DNA of 64,000 bases from Saccharicrinis sp050296935 (GTDB lineage: Bacteria > Bacteroidota > Bacteroidia > Bacteroidales > Marinilabiliaceae), in contig JBNKRV010000248.1 of assembly GCA_050296935.1 (NCBI GenBank), positions 1-64,000 on the forward strand. The letters run 5' to 3'. The stretch's first letter is position 1; every line of letters starts with the position of its first letter. A model generated the notes under the pieces. The model did not search any database. It saw only the letters and a program-made list of their open reading frames with translations, and had not been told where the DNA came from. The position numbers and the translations under genes were made by a program. Below, one piece after another: positions 45,809 to 52,872 of the stretch.

Positions 45809-46012
45809 CTATTCAGCTTTTTTCTTACTGCATTCCGCTTTCTTTTCTTTGTTACATGTTTTTTTGCAACATTCCTTATTCTCTTTATCACACTTCTTCT
45901 CAGCTTTTTTCTCTGTTTTTTGTGGCTCTTGCTGACTATCAAGTGCCATTACTGGTGAAGCAAGTGCAACCATAAATAAAAATAAAAACGATACTGCTAT
46001 TGACTTTTTCAT
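45809..46012 (-). CDS. Small secreted Cys/Lys-rich peptide
   Basis: The 67-residue precursor has a clear signal peptide (about 1-23, ending VMA). The mature part of about 44 residues is rich in Lys and Glu and has five cysteines spaced C-x6-CC-x3-C-x7-C, with no hydrophobic core. Composition and spacing would suit metal binding or redox work in the periplasm. I do not recognise a family. It has its own terminator and is divergent from a histidine kinase/response regulator pair whose sensor domain also carries clustered cysteines. Direct repeats in the shared intergenic region suggest co-regulation. A frame on the opposite strand is only its shadow. Confidence 0.75.
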   Translation of the reverse strand: MKKSIAVSFLFLFMVALASPVMALDSQQEPQKTEKKAEKKCDKENKECCKKTCNKEKKAECSKKKAE

Positions 46013-46083
46013 AATATTAAAATATTTATTGAATTAATAATAATGTTTGTTCTTACAAATATTAAATGAATCACCTACAATAT

Positions 46084-46122
46084 ATGTTATTTACTTGTTA
46101 ATCCTTGTTAACGCTATGTTAA
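46084..46122 (+). promoter_or_regulatory. Four direct repeats, candidate response-regulator operator
   Basis: The heptamer WTGTTAW occurs at 46084, 46095, 46105 and 46116 (ATGTTAT, TTGTTAA, TTGTTAA, ATGTTAA), that is with spacings of 11, 10 and 11 bp, all on one face of the helix. Direct repeats of this period are what OmpR/PhoB-family dimers bind. The array sits 72 bp from the peptide start and 85 bp from the kinase start, between the two divergent units. Confidence 0.6.
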
Positions 46123-46206
46123 TGAAATATGATCCAACGGTATAAATTTATATTTTTACATCCTAAATCCACCTAAATCAATTCAATAAACACCTATAAT
46201 TTTTCC

Positions 46207-47445
46207 ATGAATAATAAAAATAACAAACAAACCTTGCTAGCCATATCTACTTTCATAGTACTTTTTAGTCTGGTGCTTATACAAGTGTTATTTATGGTAA
46301 AATCAGCAAAGCTTGAAGAAAATCATTTTAACCACAGGGTTGTTCTGGCACTTAGGGAAGCCAGAAATGCCATAGCACGAGAAGCTAATAAGTGCAACAA
46401 CATGCACAATTATGTCTGTGGGAAATATTGCTCAAATGAAGTTCAGTACATTAACTTTCAAAAGGTAGATAGTATTATTCAATCCAACCTTTATATTCAT
46501 AAGATTAATCTTGGTTACAGATTTGAATTTGTAAATGAAAACGATAATAAAGAAGATAAAATCTGCATATCCTGTTATGAACAATCGCTAAACGGACTTC
46601 TGGAACAAAACGGGATAAAACTCATTATAGAATTTCCGAATCAAAGTAAGTTCATTCTTGCCCAAATAGGTTGGCTTTTCTATATTTCAATCATCTCCAT
46701 CCTATTTGTAATGATTTCCTTTTTAATCACAAATAAACTCTTTAAAAAGGAAAGATCCATACTGCTAAACACCAAAGATTTTATCGATAATATGGTTCAT
46801 GAGTTTCAAACTCCTATTGCAAATATAAAATTCGCATCAAATCTAATATTAAAAAGAATTAATCCATTAACAGACAGCAAGCTGACTCAATACACTCAAC
46901 TCATACAAAATGAGAATAATAAAATAAGTAGTCACGTGCATGATATATTAACTATTTCTTCTCTTGAAACCTACAATAAAACTTTTGAAGAGTTGGATAT
47001 ACATCAGATTATTGAGAAGTGTGCCGAGATATTTAATCCGATAATAACCCAGAAACAGGGTCGTATAAAAATCAATTTGAATGCAAGCTATTCTATTGTC
47101 TTTGGTAATAACACCTATTTACGCCACGTTATTTCAAACCTGATTGACAATGCTATAAAATATAACAATAATATTCCGGAGATAGATATTTCCAGCAAGA
47201 ATTCAAAAAACAAAATCATTATTACAATTTCCGACAATGGAACCGGAATTCCTAAAAATGAATTTCATAATATTTTTGAAAAATATTATCGCATTTCAAC
47301 CGGAAACATTCATAACATAAAGGGCTTCGGACTAGGGTTGAACTACGTAAGAAGAGTAATTGAAAATCACAATGGAAACATTGAAGTTAAAAGTGAATTG
47401 AACAAAGGTAGTATATTTACAATTACACTTAATACTAAACATTAA
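46207..47445 (+). CDS. Sensor histidine kinase with Cys-rich periplasmic domain
   Basis: The 412-residue kinase has TM1 (about 9-30), a periplasmic domain (about 31-152), TM2 (about 153-176), a dimerisation helix with HEFQTP (His198 is the phospho-acceptor), and an ATPase domain with NLIDNAIKYN, SDNGTGIP and GFGLGLNYV. The periplasmic domain carries C63-x7-C71-x3-C75 and a CISC pair (C120, C123), which could bind a metal or form disulfides. It is followed 3 bp later by its response regulator. The likely operator repeats upstream suggest autoregulation. Confidence 0.92.
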   Translation: MNNKNNKQTLLAISTFIVLFSLVLIQVLFMVKSAKLEENHFNHRVVLALREARNAIAREANKCNNMHNYVCGKYCSNEVQYINFQKVDSIIQSNLYIHKINLGYRFEFVNENDNKEDKICISCYEQSLNGLLEQNGIKLIIEFPNQSKFILAQIGWLFYISIISILFVMISFLITNKLFKKERSILLNTKDFIDNMVHEFQTPIANIKFASNLILKRINPLTDSKLTQYTQLIQNENNKISSHVHDILTISSLETYNKTFEELDIHQIIEKCAEIFNPIITQKQGRIKINLNASYSIVFGNNTYLRHVISNLIDNAIKYNNNIPEIDISSKNSKNKIIITISDNGTGIPKNEFHNIFEKYYRISTGNIHNIKGFGLGLNYVRRVIENHNGNIEVKSELNKGSIFTITLNTKH

Positions 47446-47448
47446 TTC

Positions 47449-48144
47449 ATGAATCCGTTAAAAAAAATCTTACTTGTAGAAGATGATACCAGCATGGGAT
47501 TTTTGCTGGTAGACTTTTTAGAATCAAATCAATTTGATGTCAAATTATATAAAGATGGCATTCAGGGATTCAATGCATTTAAAAATTATCATTTTGACTT
47601 TTGCATTTTAGATATCATGCTTCCGGGAATGGATGGATTTTCTATTGCAGAATTAATCAGAAAAGAAAAGAAACACATTCCAATTATATTTTTAACAGCA
47701 AAAACTCTTAAAGATGATAAAATTAAAGGCTTTAACATTGGTGCTGATGATTACATTTTAAAACCTTTTGATGAAGATGAATTACTATGCAGAATAAAAG
47801 CCATTCTCGCCAGATATGAAATGAACAAAAACATTCATACACCAGAAAATGTTATAAGGATCGGCAAGTTTTCCTTTGATCCTCAAAATTTGAAACTTTC
47901 CATTGGAACTGAGTCAAAAAGGTTAACTCAAAAAGAGAATGAAGTTCTCAAAATGTTGGCCATTTCAAAAAACACAGTTGTAAAACGTGACAATATATTA
48001 CTGGAACTCTGGGGTGAAAACGATTATTTTAACAGCAGGAGTTTAGATGTTTTCATTGCTAAATTAAGGAAATACTTAAAAGAAGATTCATCAATAAGTA
48101 TTGAGAACATTCCTTCAGTTGGATATGTTTTAAATGATAAGTAA
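47449..48144 (+). CDS. OmpR/PhoB-family response regulator
   Basis: The 231-residue protein has a receiver domain (about 5-118) with the acidic pair VEDD, the phospho-acceptor Asp in CILDIMLPGMDG, a conserved Thr/Lys switch (FLTAK and DDYILKPF), and a C-terminal winged-helix domain (about 135-230) with LTQKENEVLKML, SRSLDVFIAKLRKYL and VGYVL. It is the cognate regulator of the kinase encoded 3 bp upstream. Regulators of this family bind tandem direct repeats, like the four found before the kinase gene. Confidence 0.95.
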   Translation: MNPLKKILLVEDDTSMGFLLVDFLESNQFDVKLYKDGIQGFNAFKNYHFDFCILDIMLPGMDGFSIAELIRKEKKHIPIIFLTAKTLKDDKIKGFNIGADDYILKPFDEDELLCRIKAILARYEMNKNIHTPENVIRIGKFSFDPQNLKLSIGTESKRLTQKENEVLKMLAISKNTVVKRDNILLELWGENDYFNSRSLDVFIAKLRKYLKEDSSISIENIPSVGYVLNDK

Positions 48145-48427
48145 GTGATTAAATAAAAACCCGATTTACATGCCTACAGTAATTTTCATCCCTTTTTCCA
48201 GACAGTTTATCACTATTTTTTATTCATTAGTTATAAAATCATTCCATTTTTTGGAATAATTGTAACTAATTAATTTTCTGAACCGTACACATAAAATAGT
48301 GATTTGCGCATTTAATATAATTTCATTTTATACAAGTACGGTAATCAGATTCTAAATCGCATTTCTACTACATTCAATAAAAACCAATTATATTAAGCTT
48401 TATATCAGCTATTTGGGAACGACAGTG

Positions 48428-50494
48428 ATGAGGAAAACATTATACAGAATTATATTATTTATTTCTGCTTTTACTTTTATCATATCTATTGGAATATCGC
48501 AAACCAAAGATAATGGAAGTCATATTCGCAGCTCTAAACTCTTCAAAAGAGCCATGCAACTTGCCGATCAAGGCAATTACGAAGATGCAATCGATATTTT
48601 TAAAATTATAACAAACCAAAATCCCAAAGACTTAGATGCCCTTTTCAACATGGGACTCTGCTATTTAAATACTACAAATGGTGCTGACTCTGCTTTAATT
48701 CAATTCAATAAGGGACTTGAGATTTTAACTGATAAAGAAAGAGAAGGACACATCGGCACTGAGTTTGGCATTTCGATTGCTAAAGCCTATCAGGTTCTGT
48801 TAAAACCCATGAAAGCCATTGCTGTATATGAAGAACTTATTGATCATTTAGCTGCAGATGACACACTATTAATCAAGGAAATTGAACATGAAATACAATC
48901 TTGTAATAATGCTCATTTTTTCATGCAGCACCCTATTGAATTAACTGTTAAAAACATGGGCAGTAGTGTTAATTCCATGTATGATGATCACAGTCCTTTA
49001 ATTGCAGTGAGTGAAAGTAAGTTATTCTTTACTTCACGCAGACGCTGGATAAACATGTCAATCCTACCCGATGGGCAATATGCTGAAAAAATATATACTG
49101 TATCTTTATCAGATAATGATTGGGAAAGTGCACGATTACTCAAAGTCTTTTTTAAACAAAATGAACACGAAGCTGCAGCATCACTATCTCCTGATGGTAA
49201 TGATATGATTCTGTTCAGAAATGATGAACACGGAAAAAGTCTGTACATATCCCATTTTAACGGCAAATCCTGGACAATCCCGGAAAAACTCCCCGCCCCG
49301 ATCAATAGCTATAGTCAGGAAACACATGGATCTATTTCGGCAGATAAAAGCACACTATTCTTCACAAGCGACCGTCCAGGAGGTTTGGGAGGGCTGGATA
49401 TATATATGGTAAAAAAAGATAAACTCGGAAACTGGGGTACTCCTAAAAACCTGGGTCCTGAGATTAACACCCAATATGACGAAGAAACTCCGATGATACA
49501 TTACGATGGCAAAACATTGTACTTTTCTTCGGAGGGGCACAACAGCATGGGGCGACTTGATGTTTTCTATAGCCAGATGAATAACGATTCAACATGGAGC
49601 AGGCCCGTAAATCTGGGATATCCTATCAACACCCCCGATGATGACTTTTTCTTTGTACCTACGATTGATAAGAGCCATGCATATTATGCTTCGTCTAAGT
49701 TCAAAGATAACTATGGAGGATCTGATATTTATGAGGTTAAATTTAACTCTGACACAGATACAGAACTCGCTGTAATTGAAGGAACCGTTGATCATCTATT
49801 TGGCTCAAAAATGGAAGAAATGCGTATTCTCGTAACTCGAAAAAAAGACAATAAACTGGTTGGTGATTATCGCCCGGGTACGGAAGATGGAAAGTATTTG
49901 ATGTTTTTGGAAGTTGGGTATGAATATGAGGTAAAAGAGACCAACCCTGAAGATGAAGGAAACCTATCCTATGTGAATGTCACTACAGAGATGAATTATC
50001 AGCAACTTAAGAAACCTGTTGCCTTTAAAACTGTAGCTATGGATGCACCATTAAAGCAAATTGAGCATATAGAAAATAGTATTGAAAAAACAGAAGATGT
50101 ATCTATCATAAATGAAGACCCAAAAAAAATAAACGTAGCAGATCATTCAACAACTACCATACAAGCAACTGCAATAGCAACGGATTTAATCACACAAAAA
50201 AACAAAACATATCCACAAAAAACCGGATCAACAAATTTACCTGAAGGATATACTATTCAATTGTTAGCATTAAAGAAAAAACCCCTGAAAGATTTTGAAT
50301 ACTTTACTGAAAAAGGGGTGAAAAATGTGATTGAAGTGCATTGCACTGATGGATATACCAGGTATACCACTGGAAAGTTTGATGGCTATAAATCCTCACT
50401 TAAAGTTAAAAGAGCATTGATCAAAGAAGGAAAGTTTAAAGATATATGGATACGATCTATTAGTGATATTGAAAACCTTAAAATTAAACAGTAG
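48428..50494 (+). CDS. TPR/PD40 beta-propeller envelope protein with SPOR-like end
   Basis: The 688-residue precursor has a signal peptide (about 1-25), two or three TPR repeats (about 35-125), a PD40/WD40-like propeller (about 160-430) with repeated SxD-x-x-LFFTSxRPGGxGGxDIY and LYFSSEGHNSMGRLDVFY blades, a linker, and a C-terminal segment (about 600-688, GYTIQLLALKKKPLKDF) like SPOR domains. The first half resembles T9SS component PorE, but the OmpA peptidoglycan-binding domain is absent and a SPOR-like end stands in its place. I chose the ATG at 48428 because the frame open from 48413 begins with TTG. The 283-bp gap before it holds nothing clear. Confidence 0.8.
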   Translation: MRKTLYRIILFISAFTFIISIGISQTKDNGSHIRSSKLFKRAMQLADQGNYEDAIDIFKIITNQNPKDLDALFNMGLCYLNTTNGADSALIQFNKGLEILTDKEREGHIGTEFGISIAKAYQVLLKPMKAIAVYEELIDHLAADDTLLIKEIEHEIQSCNNAHFFMQHPIELTVKNMGSSVNSMYDDHSPLIAVSESKLFFTSRRRWINMSILPDGQYAEKIYTVSLSDNDWESARLLKVFFKQNEHEAAASLSPDGNDMILFRNDEHGKSLYISHFNGKSWTIPEKLPAPINSYSQETHGSISADKSTLFFTSDRPGGLGGLDIYMVKKDKLGNWGTPKNLGPEINTQYDEETPMIHYDGKTLYFSSEGHNSMGRLDVFYSQMNNDSTWSRPVNLGYPINTPDDDFFFVPTIDKSHAYYASSKFKDNYGGSDIYEVKFNSDTDTELAVIEGTVDHLFGSKMEEMRILVTRKKDNKLVGDYRPGTEDGKYLMFLEVGYEYEVKETNPEDEGNLSYVNVTTEMNYQQLKKPVAFKTVAMDAPLKQIEHIENSIEKTEDVSIINEDPKKINVADHSTTTIQATAIATDLITQKNKTYPQKTGSTNLPEGYTIQLLALKKKPLKDFEYFTEKGVKNVIEVHCTDGYTRYTTGKFDGYKSSLKVKRALIKEGKFKDIWIRSISDIENLKIKQ

Positions 50495-50558
50495 TATTTC
50501 ACTCACATTTCCCATATACATGAAAGCTGTATATAGCTTGCATTATAAGCAATTTATG

Positions 50559-50595
50559 AGCCGTTAATTTTGCAAACTAAGCTAACGGCTTTTGT
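50559..50595 (+). terminator. Intrinsic terminator after the PD40 gene
   Basis: AGCCGTTA (50559-50566) pairs with TAACGGCT (50583-50590) around a 16-nt loop, followed by TTTTGTT. It lies between the gene stop and the 264-bp element. Confidence 0.7.
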
Positions 50596-50608
50596 TCAAA
50601 AATCTAAT

Positions 50609-50872
50609 AACCTGAGTTCGATATAAAATTAATGGCTCAAATCGCTTATAAATATTGAGTTTCAAGGAATGTTTGCGAAAGCATAGCGGGCTATGGTAAG
50701 CAAATATGACGCAGAAAATCGGTATTTATAAGCGAAATTCACAGCTTTTCAGTAAATAATCGATTTACGGCTCTAAATTTTATCACCATAGCTCGCTATG
50801 TCTCAAAAATTTATATTGTAAATCAATCATTTACTGAATTTTGAGCTCGCTAATTTTAATCGAACTCAGGTT
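50609..50872 (-). mobile_element. 264-bp MITE-like element, copy 2 (inverted relative to copy 1)
   Basis: The element begins AACCTGAGTTCGA and ends TCGAACTCAGGTT, a perfect terminal inverted repeat. AAT flanks both ends. Its sequence follows the reverse complement of 17810-18073 throughout, at roughly 80-85 percent by eye, and has exactly the same length. The same two internal hairpins (CATAGCggGCTATG-like and CATAGCtcGCTATG) are in place. No coding capacity. Confidence 0.75.
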
Positions 50873-51035
50873 AATAACCCACAAAGTGGTTTTACAATTC
50901 GTTGAATTCGCATAATTAATTCGTGGCTGAAAGAAAACCTAAATTACTGATTGTAAGCTATGTTTTTTACAATGCTTTTCAAAGGACTGAAGTTTATAAT
51001 TTCAAGTGACATAAGAAACTTCTGCTTTATTATTA

Positions 51036-51082
51036 AAAAATGAACCCGAATTCGAAGCCTTTCTCATCTTCGGATTCGGGTT
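51036..51082 (-). terminator. Terminator of the NCS2 permease gene
   Basis: Bases 51043-51057 and 51068-51082 pair over 15 positions with one G-T wobble. On the minus strand the stem is followed by CA and six T. It lies about 190 bp after the permease stop, beyond the structured repeat. Confidence 0.7.
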
Positions 51083-51109
51083 AATACATATTTTTAATTC
51101 TTAGTGATT

Positions 51110-51215
51110 ACATCACTTTCACCAGGAGGTTGGCGCTAAAAATCTTAGAGATACTAAGTTTATCGCAATAATCATTGAAATAAATTGCGGCATAGCCTTA
51201 GTTATTACGATATCT
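51110..51215. repeat. Structured repeat element, copy 2
   Basis: TTTCACCAGGAGGTTGGCG (51117-51135) and the following bases align with 8207-8225 and beyond (TTAAG/CTAAG, TATCGC/TATAGCGC, ATCATTG). The copy has its own nested pairing, ACTAAG with CTTAGT and GCAAT with ATTGC. Like copy 1 it lies directly downstream of a minus-strand gene. It contains no open frame. Confidence 0.5.
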
Positions 51216-51269
51216 TGTAACCTGGTATAAGTTTTACAGACTGAAATTATAACGCCGATAGCATTGGAA

Positions 51270-52481
51270 TTATTCTTTTTCCAGGTGAACAACTTTTGAT
51301 TTCCCGGGTAATATCAGATTAAGTACGACTCCAACTACCGACGCTAAACCAATCCCAGATAAAGAAAAAGATCCAAAATTAATAGAAGCTCCGCCGATTC
51401 CAATTGTCAGAATCACTGAAACAATTACCATATTCCTTGTTTTATGAAAATCAGCTTTAGATTCAATCAGGGTTTTTACTCCAACGCTTGCAATCATCCC
51501 GAACAACAACAACATAATGCCACCTAAAACAGCATCAGGTATCGATTTCAAAAATCCACTTACTTTTCCTATTACTGAGAAAACAATTGCTGTAATAGCT
51601 GAAATTCTTAAAACACGAGGATTTGTCACCTTTGTCAGCTCAATAGCTCCGGTAACTTCGGAATAGGTAGTATTAGGAACACTCCCTATTAAACCAGCCA
51701 ATCCGGTTGCGATACCATCACCTAACATAGTCCTGTTCAGACCCGGATCTTTAATGAAATCTTTTTCTGCAACAGCGCTAATTGCATATATATCACCAAC
51801 ATGCTCTATTAACGGAGCTATAGCAACCGGAATCATAAATAAAACAGCTTCCCAGCTAAATGCAGGCAAAGTAAATTCAGGGATCTGAATCCAATCAGAT
51901 TTAATAACAGGTGAAAAATCGACCACTCCAAGTATTAACGACAGAACATACCCAACAACAATTCCAATAAAAATTGGTATTAATTTAATGATGCCCTTAA
52001 AGTAAACCACAGCAACAATAGCAGCCAATAAAGATGTTGCAGAAATAATCCAGTTATTCTTAGCCATATCCACGCCTACAGTGGCTAATGATAAACCAAT
52101 AACCATGATTACAGGCCCCACAACAACAGAAGGGAATATGGTTTTAATGAAATTAACTCCCTTGAGTTTAATTAGAAAAGAAACTGCAGAATAAACCAGC
52201 CCAACAGCAATAATTCCGGATAACATACCAGGATAACCAAATTTTTCTGTAGCAGCTGTTATAGGTGCAATAAAAGCAAAACTACTCCCTAAAAAAACAG
52301 GAACTTTACCTTTGGTAATAAAATGAAAAATTAAAGTACCTACACCTGCAGAAAATAAGGCAATTGAAGGATTAATACCTACTAAAAGCGGAACCAAAAC
52401 AGTGGCTCCAAAAGCAACAAAAAGAAACTGTACTCCTAACAGTATTTGTTTTGAATTTGATAATTGATTGTTTGAGTTCAT
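51270..52481 (-). CDS. NCS2-family uracil/xanthine permease
   Basis: The 403-residue protein has 12 to 14 membrane helices and the NCS2 landmarks: FLFVAFGATVLVPLLVGINPSIALF, GSSFAFIAPI, the substrate-binding region with VAIAPLIEHVGDIYAISAV (conserved Glu-His) and LAGLIGSVPNTTYSEVTGAIELTKV. The IEHVGD form points to the uracil (UraA-like) side of the family more than to the purine side, but substrate is not proven. A terminator-like hairpin in its leader (52644-52679) suggests transcription attenuation. Its own terminator is at 51036-51082. Confidence 0.88.
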   Translation of the reverse strand: MNSNNQLSNSKQILLGVQFLFVAFGATVLVPLLVGINPSIALFSAGVGTLIFHFITKGKVPVFLGSSFAFIAPITAATEKFGYPGMLSGIIAVGLVYSAVSFLIKLKGVNFIKTIFPSVVVGPVIMVIGLSLATVGVDMAKNNWIISATSLLAAIVAVVYFKGIIKLIPIFIGIVVGYVLSLILGVVDFSPVIKSDWIQIPEFTLPAFSWEAVLFMIPVAIAPLIEHVGDIYAISAVAEKDFIKDPGLNRTMLGDGIATGLAGLIGSVPNTTYSEVTGAIELTKVTNPRVLRISAITAIVFSVIGKVSGFLKSIPDAVLGGIMLLLFGMIASVGVKTLIESKADFHKTRNMVIVSVILTIGIGGASINFGSFSLSGIGLASVVGVVLNLILPGKSKVVHLEKE

Positions 52482-52643
52482 AATAATTAATTGGGTTTGC
52501 GAACAAAAATAACAATAACTTACTATGATTCACTATTTAAAAAAAACAATGACAAATCGCATTCAATAAAACAGTAACGCTGTCAACAGCTAAGGCATCT
52601 GGTAAATAAAATGTGTGAAAGTATTTTGAAAAAAGTGGAAATT

Positions 52644-52679
52644 AAAAAAGCCGGAAAGACACCCCTGACTTTCCGGCTT
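52644..52679 (-). promoter_or_regulatory. Terminator-like hairpin in the permease leader (candidate attenuator)
   Basis: AAGCCGGAAAG pairs perfectly with CTTTCCGGCTT (11 bp, 10-nt loop), and on the minus strand the stem is followed by a run of six T. There is no minus-strand gene upstream of it. The next gene on the right is divergent, so the hairpin lies in the 5' leader of the permease gene, 163 bp before its ATG. The 391-bp gap otherwise shows only a -7-like box for the transporter on the right. Confidence 0.6.
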
Positions 52680-52840
52680 CCTCAAAGATTTTAGCGTAAT
52701 CAAAACCTATTTAGAGTACTTGCAATTTAAACAAAATAATACAATTAGTCAATACTTTAAAGCACAAACTAACAACAAAATACATATCAATTTTGTCGGC
52801 AGAAAATATTGTTTATGAAGCTATTGCTTATATTTTTTTA

Positions 52841-52848
52841 TATTTTTG
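52841..52848 (+). promoter_or_regulatory. Candidate -7 box for the SLC12-like transporter gene
   Basis: TATTTTTG matches TAnnTTTG and ends 24 bp before the ATG at 52873. No TTG lies at the standard distance. Confidence 0.35.
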
Positions 52849-52872
52849 ATGAAATAATCAAACATTCAGTAA

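Noticed and set aside
45793..45975. Frame opposite the Cys-rich peptide gene
   Set aside because: The minus-strand peptide has a clear signal peptide and a terminator in the right place, whereas the opposite frame is its shadow.
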